Origin: Pochonia chlamydosporia 170
Lineage: Eukaryota > Ascomycota > Sordariomycetes > Hypocreales > Clavicipitaceae
Direction of reading: 5' to 3'
Assembly (NCBI RefSeq): GCF_001653235.2
Contig: NC_035794.1
Coordinates: 4,278,001 to 4,342,000, forward strand
DNA length: 64,000 nucleotides
The notes beneath the pieces are model-generated. The model ran no database searches. It saw only the letters and a program-made list of their open reading frames with translations, and was not told the origin of the DNA. Shown here piece by piece: positions 16,633-28,886 of this stretch. The stretch's first letter is position 1. The number at the start of each line of letters is the position of its first letter. A program made the translations under genes and the position numbers.

Positions 16633-17949
16633 TTACACCTCAACAGCCACCCGGTTGATTTTGCAGCAATCCACGGCTGAGCAGAAGTTGACATCTTTCT
16701 CTGCCGCTACCGCACTCTTGGGCAGCGTTTGACGTGCTGGCCATACCTCCTCTCCCACTTCCGTTTCCAGCTGGTGGTGCTCCGTCAACAGCTCTCGCAC
16801 CAACTTTTGGAAGTACAACGGGCCCTTCTCCATCTTGGGATGCATCTCGCCATTGATAAACACGCCAGTGTTGATATTTTTCTGCGCATTAGCGCAAAGA
16901 ACCTTGTCCTCCGACATGATTCGCTTGTACATGTCATCAATAAGTTTGAAATCCTCATCACTTGAATTCTTGTTTCTGTAGACCTCATACTTCATAATCG
17001 CCTTGCCAGGGCTAAGAGGTACAAATCTCTGCATGAAGAAAAAGTGTGGTCTGTAAATGTCCGTGTTAGCCTTGAAAGCTTGTCAAACAGCGCGAGTATT
17101 TGGACAGACTTACGAAACGTTCATTGACGCATTGGGGAAAAAGTAAGTGCTGGCGACGTTGAGGCCACGTGCGATCTGCTCTGGCTTTGGGTTTCCAAAG
17201 TGTTGAATGTGACACCCCTTGGTCTCGACATAATACGAGTTTAGGTCTGCTATCGTCGGAATGTCGGGGTGTGTTGTCTTGCAATGATAACACTCGTTAT
17301 AGTTATCGGCCAAAATCTTCCAGTTGTAATCTCCCTCCATCTCCCAGGAGTGGTCGAAGACGTAGTCGTCGAAGTTGTAATTATTAAATCGGGGTTGCTC
17401 GTCCACCCCGTCAAAATCTTGCTCCCAAGAGATTTCAGGGACTGCATTGGCGTCCATATTCACCCAGATAAATCCATTCTTGTCAACATGGACGTGAAGC
17501 GGAAACAACCCATTCTTAGACTTGTCGAAGTCCTCCATGTCTTGATATCCTGGTGCCTTTGCCAACTTTCCATTGAGACCGTAAGACCACCCATGATACT
17601 TGCAGGCCAATACACTGTTGTGACCGGTTTCCTTGGTCACAATTGGAAAGGCTCGATGCCTGCAGACATTATGGAAGGCATTGATGTTGTCTTGTCGATC
17701 CTTGGTAATAATAAACTGATATCCAGCCACATCATATCGCAACCAGTCACCCTGGTTGGCAAGTCTAATCTTGTGTGTAGTAAGCAACCACTTTTTGGAA
17801 AAGATTGCTCGTCGTTCAAGCTCATAAAGCTCTGGCGAAGTGTACCAACTGGCGGGTAAGGCGCGAATGGGGTTTTTACCCTCTTCAAGCTCATCCACTG
17901 TCGAATTACCCCCGAAGCCAAAGTAGCCTTTCAAGAAGGATGGTGCCAT
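16633..17949 (-). CDS. Rieske non-heme iron oxygenase (choline/glycine-betaine monooxygenase-like)
   Basis: Two exons (17949-17114, 17050-16633; GTAAGT donor) give 417 residues. The Rieske [2Fe-2S] ligands are seen as CRHRAF and CKYHGW, about 16 residues apart. The mononuclear iron site reads ADNYNECYHCKTTHPDI, supplying two His. This is the layout of plant choline monooxygenase and bacterial glycine-betaine monooxygenase alpha subunits. The reductase partner is not in the window. Because the neighbours are a DMG/sarcosine dehydrogenase and a sarcosine-oxidase-like flavoprotein, I infer demethylation of glycine betaine to dimethylglycine; choline hydroxylation is the main alternative. Two CACGTGATCGG sites lie about 250 and 290 bp upstream. 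No organelle signal is evident. Confidence 0.88.
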
Positions 17950-19455
17950 TTCAAGTTAAGAAGGGTATGAAAAGCAAAAGATGTCAAGGTATTAATAGAT
18001 AGGCGTGATCTAAATTTGACAAAGCCTTATCGCTGTAAGGGAGGATACATGGAAAACTGAACGGCGGCATCTTGGCCAGCTTGATATAAGAAATTCTATT
18101 GTCTTTAACACACCAACGCCTGGCCACAATGCCATTATCGGTCGTTCTGGAACACAAGGGACTGGCAGATATGCCGACGGGCAAGATATACCGATTGCGG
18201 CCACGTGATCGGCTGCAACACCGACGGCTTGTTCTGGCGTCCACGTGATCGGTACCGCAAAAGAAGGTCACGATGACCAGGAACAGCGACATCGCATTCC
18301 CTTTTCCTGACCAACGCAAAACATGTCTTGATAGGCGATACTGCAATGTAACCTGTTACGTACACAATGCGCACGCCTGCGAATTCCTTGTTGTTGCGGC
18401 AATCTATCCAAATTGATGAGTCCTGTCTCTCAAGTCTGGTGCAGAGTAACTTCAAATGTTCGCTTCAGGCAGTTGAGCAAGTCGAACATGAATTGTTTTT
18501 GGTTGAGCGCACCCTGGGACATTGACGCATAAATTGGCTGTACAGGGGCGATACAACATTCGGCAGGGCGGAATACTTTACTTGCTTTCAGCTTCAGTGC
18601 GGCTGTTCCACATACTGTGCTGCCAGTTGTGAATCAAAGCTCAGCTCTTTAGGATCACTCAGCTTCATGGACCTGCAAGAGGATTGGCCAGAATCGTACG
18701 ACTGACGCAGCACCACGTTTTTCCACTACTGGGACCCAATTGACTTTAGTGTGAGCCTCGGATGGCATGGCTCAAGACATCTCGTTTGTGGTCAAAATTG
18801 TGCAGACCACAGTTGCTGTGTCCGGTCTAAATCCAAGCGTCAAGTCCAAAATACCCGCAAAACCACCAGACAAAAAAATGGCGAGTGGCCTTGTTCAGAG
18901 ACCGCTTGACCTCACCTCACACAGAGTCGGTTTCTGTCGGTCGTTTCAATGTTTCTTTTGGCCGGTTGTAGTATGGTTAGGCGGGGGCTGATTCAATGGC
19001 TGTAATGCAAAACGCCGCAGAACAGCTTGCCCACTGATATATGAGGGATTCGGTGCCACCAAAGTCTCTTTTATGCCAAATCTATGCGATGCGACAAAAG
19101 TAAGGCCAGCCACTATTATTTGCTACTACCTCAATTCCAACCGTCACTCGTACGACGGCGTTGTTCTCTCATCACGATTGGCCATGTATGATTGGAATGA
19201 GAGAAAGACCAGTCTGGACCGCAGACAATAAACTTTGTCATTTCCATTCTGTCATGTGAATGGCAGGCGGGATGGCAATATTATAGATGCAGCTGTTTCA
19301 GCTAATAGATCTGACAGCCCCTTGGGTATTCCTATATATAAGAGCTGGGAGGCACTGTAAGCCAGGTTGGGGAGTCCGTCCTCCATCGTGTTCTGATTCT
19401 AATCGTCACTGTATACACGCTACGAAACGGCTCCTGTCCATAAATCATTACCAAG
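17950..19455. other. intergenic with promoter of the Rieske gene
   Basis: Apart from the paired elements at 18202-18252 I see no supported feature in these 1.5 kb. The right part is the promoter of the small membrane-protein gene. Confidence 0.45.
18202..18252. promoter_or_regulatory. paired CACGTGATCGG elements upstream of Rieske oxygenase
   Basis: Two identical 11-bp copies occupy 18202-18212 and 18242-18252 in the same orientation, exactly 40 bp apart and 253-303 bp before the Rieske start. Single copies or one-base variants precede the dehydrogenase and the FAD oxidase at similar distances. Co-regulation by one factor is inferred. Confidence 0.5.
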
Positions 19456-20123
19456 ATGGCGCACGGCGGTTTGCGATACAGTGCAGCCTTCTGCCACTTC
19501 ATGATCTTTGCGTCCTCTGTTATCGTTACCGGAATAGTGTCATACTACCTCAACAAATACAGATTCCGAGGGTCTCACATAGTGTACCAGGAAGTCGTGG
19601 TGCGTATTGAATCTTATTCCGAACCATGATATGAGTTGGTAACCAACCGCCGAACTGTAGGCAGTAGTGACGATGCCAATTTATCTAATTGCCATGATTT
19701 CGCCTCTTTTTAGTAGCTACGAAGGTTACTTCTTGCCTGTCAACTTCATATTCTCGTACTTGTGGCTCACGTCATTCATCTTCTCCGCCACGGACTGGAG
19801 TGGTGTTCTTTGTCGTGAGGCACCCCTGGGCAAGTGTTCGCTGAAGAGAACTGTAGAGTCGTTCAACTTTATTGCGTTGTGAGTTTACAGTCGTTCTACT
19901 CCCCGTGGCAAGAGCGGTCACTGATGCCTAATTAAATAGCTTCTTCTTGGTTTGTAATATTGTAATCGAAGCATTCCTCATGAGGGCCTTTCACAGATCC
20001 CGGCGCGAGAGCAACGTTGTAACAAAAGAACGACCGAGTACAACTGGAACCAGAAATTCGGAGACAAGCGCGACCTATATTACACCAGGCCAGAATGGGG
20101 CTACACCAGCTACTCATGTTTAG
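19456..20123 (+). CDS. small four-helix membrane protein, MARVEL-like
   Basis: Three exons (19456-19599, 19661-19878, 19940-20123) with clean junctions give 181 residues. Four hydrophobic segments are visible at about residues 10-31, 49-66, 72-93 and 112-136. A polar, Ser/Thr-rich tail follows, ending ATPATHV. The tetraspan layout, size and the TDWSG stretch before the last helix resemble fungal MARVEL-domain proteins, which sit in plasma-membrane or secretory membranes. I recognise the architecture rather than a named gene, and no function can be assigned. It converges on the GNAT gene with about 230 bp between them. Confidence 0.72.
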
Positions 20124-20355
20124 TCGCCTCTATTATCTATGTGCCAAGGTATTTGGTATTCAGAAGGTTCAAAGAATGACCACTTAGGATGATGCAATTA
20201 CATTGCGTATGAAGGATCTTGTTGTGCTTTACACACTCAAATGAACTGTTTTAGTATAATAATGCCTAATAATTGCTCTAGTACAACTAATAGCTAAAGT
20301 AAATAAAGAGTTGCTTTGTCCAGCAGTGCCCTAATGGGGCTGGTGTTGCCATATG

Positions 20356-21172
20356 TTATGTGCCAATTGGCCATCGAACCATGAGATGTTCCATCTCCGT
20401 GATTCCAAAATATTTTGTCTGGAGATCTGCGAACTGCGACTGCCCAGATTCCTGTTCGACGCGACAGACCTCTTTTGCCCATGCCTCGTTGTCGATAACT
20501 CTACTTGCAAGATCCTTAAATCCTAGCCGAAGATACAAACTATGCGATTCTCGACTAGAAACGATAAATGTCGGAATCGACACTCGGTCAGCTGCTGATA
20601 TAGCGGCCTCCATCAACTGCTTGCCAATTCCCTGTCGTTGGTGGGATGGATCAATCATCAAGTGATACACATCTTCGATGCTAGTTAGTGGATGGCAGAA
20701 AGGATTGGAAATTGGAATGGGGAGTGTGAAATTATGTGTACGTACATGCATGCTCCCGGTCCTTCGATTCAACTTTGTAACGCTCACTTAGCGGCGCCTC
20801 TGTGTTCTGTAGGCGTTGCCAAACTTCCTTTAAATGCTCTTTCGGAGCAAAGGGAGATGGTGCGGGATGATCGTGTTGCGGTATTTCAGACGCAGCTGGT
20901 GGTTCTATTGAAGTAGGAATGGGTGTTTCAATGTGATATCTCACAAAGCCAAGGACTTCCGATCCATCTCCAGTCGTGGCAACCAAGAATACTGCTTTTG
21001 GATTCGACAATGCTTGTGCGGTGATTTTGGGTAGTGTGTGGCGGGGGTGAACCGCGAGGAATGCGGCGTAGAAATCGTGATAGAGCTCCAAAGCAGCGTA
21101 GTGGATGCGAGCAATTGCGTCAACATCTGCCTTCACGGCCGGACGGACTACGATGTCGTCTCTTTGTGCCAT
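20356..21172 (-). CDS. GNAT-family N-acetyltransferase
   Basis: Two exons (21172-20746 and 20672-20356) give 247 residues. The N-terminal strand IVVRPAVKADVDAIARIHY is a typical GNAT start. The acetyl-CoA loop is seen in HLMIDPSHQRQGIGKQLM (R/Q-x-x-G-x-G/A type), followed by SSRESHSLYLRLGFKDL, the usual beta6-alpha4 end. I placed the intron at a GTACGT donor with an AAG acceptor downstream of CACTAAC; an alternative acceptor ten bases earlier lies too close to the branch point. The acetyl acceptor is unknown. It is divergent from the amidase. Confidence 0.82.
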
Positions 21173-22090
21173 GGCGCGATGCGTCGGCAATTGAGCAATT
21201 GACAGTATAGAGTCTGGTCTAGATACAGCTGATGGATATCTGTACAGTCTTCTCAACGGTGAACTCCGAATGCATTTGTACTCGCCCCTGTTCTAACCGT
21301 CTACTAAGCAAAGAAGGTTGGAACGAGACTTGAGTAAAACTTAGTTGAAATGCTGGCCCGGTGGGTGACTCATGGCGGCCAAAAGAGTAACTATGGGGAA
21401 GCCAACCTAGACCGGTCAAATCTGCTGTGGACTGGTTGGTTTCTCCCGCAGGCAACTGGAACACCAAAAGAACTCGTGATGCAACAGGGAACATCTGCGC
21501 TTTTTCTTGTCATGTTGCCTCGGCATTGTACACATTCAGACGCAACTTGACTATGTAGTATGGTAAGTGCGTATTGTTGTTTAGGTAGTACGATAATGCC
21601 TTTCCTCTTAGTACAGGCAGCAATCAATAGTTGCCATTGGATGGCAGTTTCGGCATGCCCTTGGCTGCCGCTTGGCCTGGGACTTGACAAAGGTGGTGGA
21701 AGATTGATCAAAATGCCTGGGTCTGGTTACTTTGGGAAGTTTGGGGAACACTTAAACACTAGTTGCCCCATCCTTCATCTAATAGTGCTTTGACGCCAAC
21801 TGTGTCAACCGTTTATTGGCTCAACAGGTCTATGTCTGGCCAAGGCGTGGCATGCCTGCGTCTTCAACCCTCCGCCGGTAGGTTCCCCGCGAACTATGCG
21901 CAACCCGCATTTCATTATTTTGTCGACCCGGGAATATACCGGCCCTGATGCTATCGTGTCTGGTATTTAATACCGGGCGGGCTGTAGGATCTGGAGGAAT
22001 TTCTGATCTCATTTTATTCCTAGAGAGTGTCGAATATAAAATTCTTGTTTCCAAGCAATACACTTACGAAAATCAAAAAGGCGTACAAGT
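21173..22090. other. divergent promoter region between GNAT and amidase
   Basis: No supported gene, RNA or repeat in 0.9 kb. It must hold both promoters. Confidence 0.4.
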
Positions 22091-24169
22091 ATGGGTTCAA
22101 CACCTGCCAATCCTGAGACAGTCCCGTGGGGTCGACGGGTCGCCGCAAAGCAACAGGCATGTCGTGAGGCAATCCCCAACGCTTGGCGGCTGGACCAAAG
22201 TCTACTTGATACGCTGCGGAAGCCATTGGACAAGTCCAAAAATAACATGATTCAACTGAATATCATTGAACGATCGGGAATTCTTTCTGAACGGGACTTG
22301 GAGATCACAGAACGGTACAACGTAGCCGAGCTCTTACAGTGTCTGTCATCCGGGCAGATTACGGCATTAGAGGCTACCGTGGCGTTTTCGAAGCGTGCTG
22401 CCCTAGCACAACAACTGGTATGGAGTCTCTAAAGTACCACTTCAGGTATACTGCAACTACATGCTGAATTTCCTAGACAAATTGTCTTACAGAGACATAT
22501 TTTCCAGCTGCTCAGAAGCGGGCAAGGGAGTTAGACGCACTGAGAGAACAGGGGAAGCTAGCTGGTCCATTGCATGGTCTCCCAATAAGTATAAAAGACA
22601 GCTTTCAAATCCAGGGCTCCCAAGCAACCATTGGCATGGTTGCGTATTTGGACCAGATTTCTTCCTCTAATTCCAGTTTGGTGGATATCCTGATTAAGCT
22701 AGGTGCTGTGCTTTATTGCAAGACAAACGTGCCCCAGACCTTAATGGTACGTACTCAGTGCAATTGCGGGTTTTGGGCGGGAACAACTCGAGGCGTTCTC
22801 TGCAAAAGTTCTTACACGTCATCTCTTTCTATTAGACTGCCGACTCAGATAATAATGTGTTTGGGCGAACCTTGAACCCGTGGAACACGGCTTTGGGGGC
22901 TGGCGGTTCAAGTGGCGGCGAAGGTGCTCTTGTTGCAATGCGAGGAGCACCGATTGGTGTAGGCACAGACGTTGGAGGTGAGTCTCTGGATTCAAGATAT
23001 CAAACTTACTCATGCAAAGATTATTCCAAGTTGACCCTTTGCTCCTAGGCTCTGTGAGAATTCCGGCCTTGTGCTGTGGCACATATGGTTTCCGCCCGAC
23101 GGCTGGTCGAATTCCATATGGAGGACAAAGAGGCTGCGCCAACCCTGGATTTCGTCCAATACTTCCATGTGCCGGACCCCTTACAAATGATGTTGATTCC
23201 CTTGCAACTTTCATGAAGGCTGTCTTATCGGCCAATCCGAGACAGCACGACTCTACAGTTATTGATGTGCCATGGAGAGAAGTCGAAAGCCTGAGTGGGC
23301 GAAAGTTGCGACTGGGACTGCTGGCTGAGGATCCAAGATTTCCTCTGCATCCACCCGTCAGAGCAGCGATCAACGAAGCAGTCCATCTTTTAGAAGCACA
23401 AGGTCATGAAATAATAAAACTTGGTCCAAGCGAGTGCCGCATTGATCAGGCCGGCCAGGTTTCGTGGAGCCTTTTTTCCCTTGACGACACAGCCAGTCGT
23501 CATGTTCAGGCCGCGGGGGAACCAAGTATACCATCCCGTGTTCGACTTCAACAAGCAGTCTACGAAATGGGCATGGAATATGTTGCGGAGATCCATGGGC
23601 TGGACTCTCTACAGAAATTTGCTGCATTAAATGTGAAGCGTGCAGATATTACCGATGGTTGGAACAAGCTATGGCTGAGGCATCGACTTGACGCAGTAGT
23701 AGGGCCAGGTGCTCAAAACTCTGCGGTTGAACACGACGAATTTGGGGTGCCGGCGTACACGGTATTCCTGAACCTCTTGGATGCAAGTAGTTTCTTGGAC
23801 TGCGATGAACATCGTATGTGTATCTGGGGGCCGCAACTTTGCTAACTCCAAGTAGTATCCTGCTTGCGTCATTCCGTTTGGAACGGTTTCTGGAGTCGAT
23901 GCGGACTTCGAGGTTGAGCTAGGGCAAACTGCACCACCATGTAAGTGGGATCAACAACCAAAACACAATAACAACAACAGCTTGGTTCATGGCGCCGGGG
24001 AAAGCTAACAAGTACTGCGTGACCAATAGACAATGCAGAGATGCTAGCCGGAGCACCACTATCCATTCAAGTTTTTACGTCGGCAATGCGCGACGAAGAG
24101 TGTCTGGATATTGCTAAGATTATTGACCAGTGTTTGCAACAGGGTAATCACCATAAGAAGCAATTTTAG
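22091..24169 (+). CDS. amidase-signature family amidase
   Basis: Six exons: 22091-22417, 22495-22746, 22836-22977, 23049-23782, 23856-23940 and 24030-24169. They give 559 residues, the usual size of fungal general amidases. The catalytic triad is visible: Lys143 in LPISIKDS, the cis-Ser near residue 218 in GAGGSSGGEGAL, and nucleophile Ser242 in GTDVGGSVRIPA, which is only restored by joining exons 3 and 4. The C-terminal region YPACVIPFGTVSGVD is also typical. The intron at 23783-23855 starts with GCAAGT, a GC-AG intron. The first intron's acceptor (22494) is my choice to keep frame. Substrates of this family range from acetamide to fatty and aryl amides and cannot be told here. A Zn2Cys6 gene follows on the same strand and may control it. 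Confidence 0.88.
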
Positions 24170-24636
24170 TTTGCCAATAACTGCCTGGTTGGCCGTGTTG
24201 GCTGAAGTACCATTGCACCTGATGGCTTTTTCTTAGTATTCACAGAGTCAACGAGCCTGCCAACGCCAAAACATTATTTAGGAATAAATTGATAGATTTT
24301 TCTCTTTTTGCCAACAATGCGCACCTGCTTCCAACATTGTTTTCTGAAGAAATAGATGACAGGGCCCTCAAATGTTGGGCACTCGGTTACAAGTAGGCTC
24401 CGCAACACTGGGCTAATGCAATCCCAGATCGGTCTGGTCTGGTCAATTGAACTCAAATTGGTCCCACCATTTTGACCATCTGGGAGGAGGTGGAGGGGAA
24501 CATTGAGGCTGGTTGGATCAAACTGGAAATGGATTCCTCAGATCTTCCCCGGATCTTCGGATACTTGACCCCTTCACATGGTCGTTGGTCTGGTGCCTTC
24601 AACCTCCAACCCCAAGCTTCCACATGAGATGCCATC
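24170..24636. other. short intergenic region
   Basis: Between the amidase and the next regulator. It carries GGTCTGGTCTGGTC near 24430 and nothing else I can support. Confidence 0.4.
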
Positions 24637-26064
24637 ATGATTCATGAGTCTCAGCTTCCAAGGTCGTGCGATCGATGCCATTCGCTAAAGGAGCGATGTC
24701 GTCGCGCAAACAGCATAAATTCGTGTGAGCGATGCACCCGCCTTCGACTTACTTGCACGTCAAATCGACCCTTCAAGCGACCAGGTCGCCGGCCACAGCC
24801 GTATCATATCCAAGGAGCACGCCGGCAGCGTGGATCGGAGTCACTAGACCCTGCCGTTGACATTAGCGAAGACCGCAAAGGGGACATTCTTGCCATATTC
24901 AACATACCCGAAAAGCTTTCCGAGGAAGAAGCTTGGCTTGTCCACCGTACTCTTGCGAACAATTCCTTCATTGAGCAGTTCCTTCTGGGCCCAAGCTTCT
25001 GCAACGCACATCGGAAGTCTTTATTTAGCCAACTATGCAAGGCACCAGCCCTGCTACAAGACGCCTATGTCGCTTGTGTGTTGTCTGTGCCGTATCCTGG
25101 TGAGGACCCATCTGGAACTCTCACAGAACAAAGGCTGGACAGCAGCTACAGACGGGCATCTGCGGCATTGGCAAAGTTGAGGACCCTCAAAGTAGAGAAT
25201 GCAAGTGATGTGTCTTCGTGTTTAGCCCTCGGTGGATCTATCCTCACGTTCGTCCTGCGCTTTGGCGGCAAGGACTCGCTCGCCATCTGCAGCCGCGTGC
25301 TCGGTCTCATCAGACCGGTGTACGAGTCACACACCAACAAGCTTCCCGATGCCGACCTTGGCTTTCTAGCCTGTGTCGTCATGTGTGAGACTACAGAATG
25401 TTTGCTGCAAACCGAACTGCCTACGCTAAGGTTCCGCCCACAGCCTTTGGAATCTTCAGAGTACGTTGACCGCTATGTTGGATTGTGTGGTACACTATTA
25501 CCGCATTTGCAGGAGCTCTGCCATCTAAGCTTTGCCATGTTTCACAGTACACAGGCAAAGGAAGAAGTGATGGGCGAGCTACAGAAGCTGAAGACAACTA
25601 TAGAGGCTTGGAGACCAATTGTACCCCCAAACTTCACTGAAAGCTACACAACATCTGAAGTTACCAATATTCTGTGTCAGACACACGTTATGCAGCTAGC
25701 TGCTCTTCTAATTTTACACCGGATGCAACATCCCTTTGGCACGGAGCAAATCGCGGCCCTATCCATGGCACATACAATTCTGCGGCAACTAGAGGTTGCC
25801 AAAATGGTCGCGGGCCGAACCCCAAGGTGCATCGACTTTGCCTTGATGGCTGCCTGTCTAGAGGTTTCGGATGGAAGAGAAAGAAGTGACCAGCTGCGCA
25901 GCGCTTCGTCCATAGCCGTATACTCACCAAGGTTCATTCAACGATCCGAAACATTTATATCTGCCGTCTGGGAGGCACGCAGCTTGAAGCAATCCCCAAT
26001 ATATTGGTACCATTTGGGACTTGTCACAAAACATGTGAACGTGGCCGAGTTGTCAGCAATTTGA
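24637..26064 (+). CDS. Zn2Cys6 transcription factor, intronless
   Basis: A single exon of 475 residues. The zinc cluster lies at the N-terminus: CDRCHSLKERC followed by CERCTRLRLTC, with the family spacing. A basic PGRRPQP linker follows. The rest is a reduced middle region of mostly helical sequence, without a clear full fungal-specific TF domain, so it is shorter than the other regulators here. It directly follows the amidase on the same strand and precedes the chitosanase. Regulation of the amidase is plausible but untested. Confidence 0.85.
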   Translation: MIHESQLPRSCDRCHSLKERCRRANSINSCERCTRLRLTCTSNRPFKRPGRRPQPYHIQGARRQRGSESLDPAVDISEDRKGDILAIFNIPEKLSEEEAWLVHRTLANNSFIEQFLLGPSFCNAHRKSLFSQLCKAPALLQDAYVACVLSVPYPGEDPSGTLTEQRLDSSYRRASAALAKLRTLKVENASDVSSCLALGGSILTFVLRFGGKDSLAICSRVLGLIRPVYESHTNKLPDADLGFLACVVMCETTECLLQTELPTLRFRPQPLESSEYVDRYVGLCGTLLPHLQELCHLSFAMFHSTQAKEEVMGELQKLKTTIEAWRPIVPPNFTESYTTSEVTNILCQTHVMQLAALLILHRMQHPFGTEQIAALSMAHTILRQLEVAKMVAGRTPRCIDFALMAACLEVSDGRERSDQLRSASSIAVYSPRFIQRSETFISAVWEARSLKQSPIYWYHLGLVTKHVNVAELSAI

Positions 26065-26958
26065 GTAATGCTTCCCTTTCACCGGCATGAGAGCAGTGTG
26101 GAATGGATTTTCCACCAAAGGAATTAGTATTGGCTTGTAGAAGGCATTCATGCTGTGCAGAAAATGCTACAGCTTCTCACTTCTTGAGGCGCGAAGCTTC
26201 TTGGTAATTTTGCGACTCGGCTGGTTGTAACGTTGTCTCTCGTCGGCCATTGCGGGCTGGTGGACCAAAATCTCTTCTATATCACGGCACTCATATCCGA
26301 ATGCCAGCCCAATTCTCGTCTAGCGGAACAATCGCAACCCTTGATCTCAAGGCCGGATGTTGTGTCGGGATACTCAGTGATAATGTTAGTCCATTCATGA
26401 GATGCGTGGATAATGTTCAAGCTGAGCACTTCATCCTCAATTATGGGTAGCGTGGGCTTGGTTCTCCTCCCCCTTCCCACCTTTAACTGCATATTGCGGT
26501 TAGCCCGAGTTCCTCTTAGAAGGTGGCCACAAGACCAACCTCGGCCAACACCGGTGAATACGGAAGAGGTCAGTCATGACTAGGATTCCCCAGCTTTGCA
26601 TGCGGTTAAACCAGAAGTTAGGCGGCAATTCGCAGAGCGGATGGCGTTCTTTACCTTGGTCAAATAGGAGTGTGCTTTGAATCTCATTGGAAGGGCTCGT
26701 GGACTCGGCTTGAAACGATGCTACTCTGGTTATTCGGGTTTGGAAGAACTGTGCTTGAAACGGAACAACTGTATGAAGGATCGCAACTAGTTGAATCGCA
26801 GGTTAGGTCACAGAAATGGCAACTATAAATGTTCTCGCCGATCCCTTACTCTTTGTGACAGAAACTAGAAAGTTGCGAAACAAAACCCATCCCACAATCT
26901 CTGAGATATACCCCAATACCATTCCTAGTCGAAACCTCTTTGGTGTAACACTCCCATT
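26065..26958. other. intergenic, promoter of chitosanase
   Basis: No supported gene. CTATAAAT near 26822 is a possible TATA element about 135 bp before the chitosanase start. Confidence 0.4.
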
Positions 26959-28020
26959 ATGAAGTCTAGTGTTGCGTCGCTGGCCTTGGCAGGTCTGCTT
27001 GTGGCTCCTGCCGTTGGTTTGGATGTCCCTCAAAATGTGCGCAACCTTTACAACTCAATTCGAGCACAGGGTTCTTGCAAAAAGGAGCTGAAGGGCGGAT
27101 TCTACAGCCAAGAAGGCGACTCCAAGAGTAAGTAACGAACCGATTGACCAACCAACCAAAATACAGCGCGACAAGTAGAACACACCGTATAACATCGTAT
27201 TTCACAGATTTCGGCTACTGTGGCGACCATCTCGATGACTATGGTATCATGTACCTTCAAGGCAAGAATGGTAACCTTGTCAACATGGATATCGACTGTG
27301 ACGGAGCTCTTGGCAAAGGCGACGGCAGCTGCGATAGCTCCACAGACACTCAGGGCCAGACTACTTTCCAAGACACTGTTGCTGGGTACAACAAGGGCAT
27401 TAAGGATCTAAATGCTTACATCCATTCGTTTGTTGTTCTTGGCAATGATGGTAGTAAATCTGGCTACGTCACGTTTAAGCCAGAGCAATATGGTATCGAG
27501 CCGTTGTCAATCGTTGCGGTCGTCTGTGGCGACAAGATGGTCAGTCAGCCTGGTTTCTGCAGAATTTGAACACACATTCCTCTGGCCAAGGCCGCTACTA
27601 ATTCTGGTGTAGTTCTACGGCGTTTGGGGAGACACCAATGGCGATGATGGTCCTCCACTTATCGGTGAGGTATCCGACTCGCTTGGCAGAGCATGCTACG
27701 GTAGCGCTGTCAACGGTAATGAGGCCCACGACGACAACGACGTGCTCTATATCGCATTCACCGGTTCTGATGCCGTGCCGGGAGCCAATGGGGCCAAGTG
27801 GAATGCCAAGAGCTTCACTGAATTTGAGTCATCCTTGGAATCCCTTGGTAACAAGCTCGTTCAGCGAATTGGCAGCACTAGTGGTGGCGGCGGCGGCAGC
27901 AACCCTCCTCCTCCCCCAACTTGCTCATGGACTGGTCATTGTTTGGGGGCCAAGTGCTCCTCTGATGGTGATTGCGATGGCGATCTTGTTTGCAAGTCAA
28001 AGAAGTGCTCCAACGTTTGA
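26959..28020 (+). CDS. secreted GH75 endo-chitosanase with C-terminal Cys-rich module
   Basis: Three exons (26959-27127, 27208-27539, 27613-28020) give 302 residues. A signal peptide is clear (SSVASLALAGLLVAPAVG). The body, with FGYCGDHLDDYGIMYLQG, MDIDCDGALGKGDGSCD, GYVTFKPEQYGIEPLSIVAV and FYGVWGDTNGDDG, is that of fungal GH75 chitosanases, which cut beta-1,4-glucosamine chains. A GGGGGSNPPPPPT linker leads to a short module with six Cys (CSWTGHCLGAKC...CKSKKC) that may bind polysaccharide. I cannot fix the two catalytic acids without an alignment. A sugar porter and a hexokinase-like gene follow, consistent with uptake and phosphorylation of released amino sugars. Confidence 0.9.
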
Positions 28021-28886
28021 CATCACGACAATCACCAGTATATATTGCAAACTCTTGACGATTTCATTCGCTGTTAGGTACCTGTGTACATAACCTCTCT
28101 TTCTTAAGAGCTTCACAAGCTCTCTTTATATATTTGCTTGCAAAATGTCTGATTTCTTATACTCAAACTTGAAAATGTGTTGTAGATTCATTTCCATACC
28201 CTTAACTTGCTTTGTGCTGAGAAATACAATACCCACACTTGCAAAAGCTTGTATAAGATCACACACCCATACACATCACAGCCACAATCAGCTTCTGAGG
28301 TCCAGCTGGCCGGGATCGTCTGCCTTACTTGTGAAAGCGCTCGCATATGGAACTGCCCTTGGACATTTCCCTGAGACGAGACCTTCCCTGCCAGACCATG
28401 CTACATAGCCAAACAGGGGGGCCAGCGATCCCGTGGCTAGGAACAGCCTTCTCTCAGTGGACCAGACCCAAGCCAAACGACGTAGCATGAGGGCTGGGGT
28501 TGGTGGCTTTTGGGATAATTTGGGAGACCCTTCAGGTATTGCGGAGTACCAGACACCAAATGGATCAAGCAAGACACTAGACTAGTTACCATCCCGTGTC
28601 GGTCGGAAGAGTGGTCACGAAACGCCCCGGGTTTGTGGCTGGAATTATTGCTTTCCGATCAGGATCCAACACAGGCAACCGGTCAATCCGGGCCGATGCT
28701 TGGGCCTTGTCCAAAAACAAGTGATTGGGGTCTTGATAACATCTGACCAGCGGATGCTGCGAGTCTCTAAACATACAAATAATCATTCGGCCATGTGAAT
28801 TCAGCTGCAGCTCCGATCATCGACTCGTCCCAACAACGGCACACTTTCCGATTTTCGAAGCATTGAGTGTTGTAGTTTTTGACCAA
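28021..28886. other. intergenic, promoter of the first sugar porter
   Basis: No supported gene in about 0.87 kb. Confidence 0.4.

Noticed and set aside
20672..20745. Alternative GNAT splice with acceptor CTAACTAG
   Set aside because: The AG would lie only a few bases after the branch point; the AAG acceptor with the GTACGT donor keeps frame and a normal distance.
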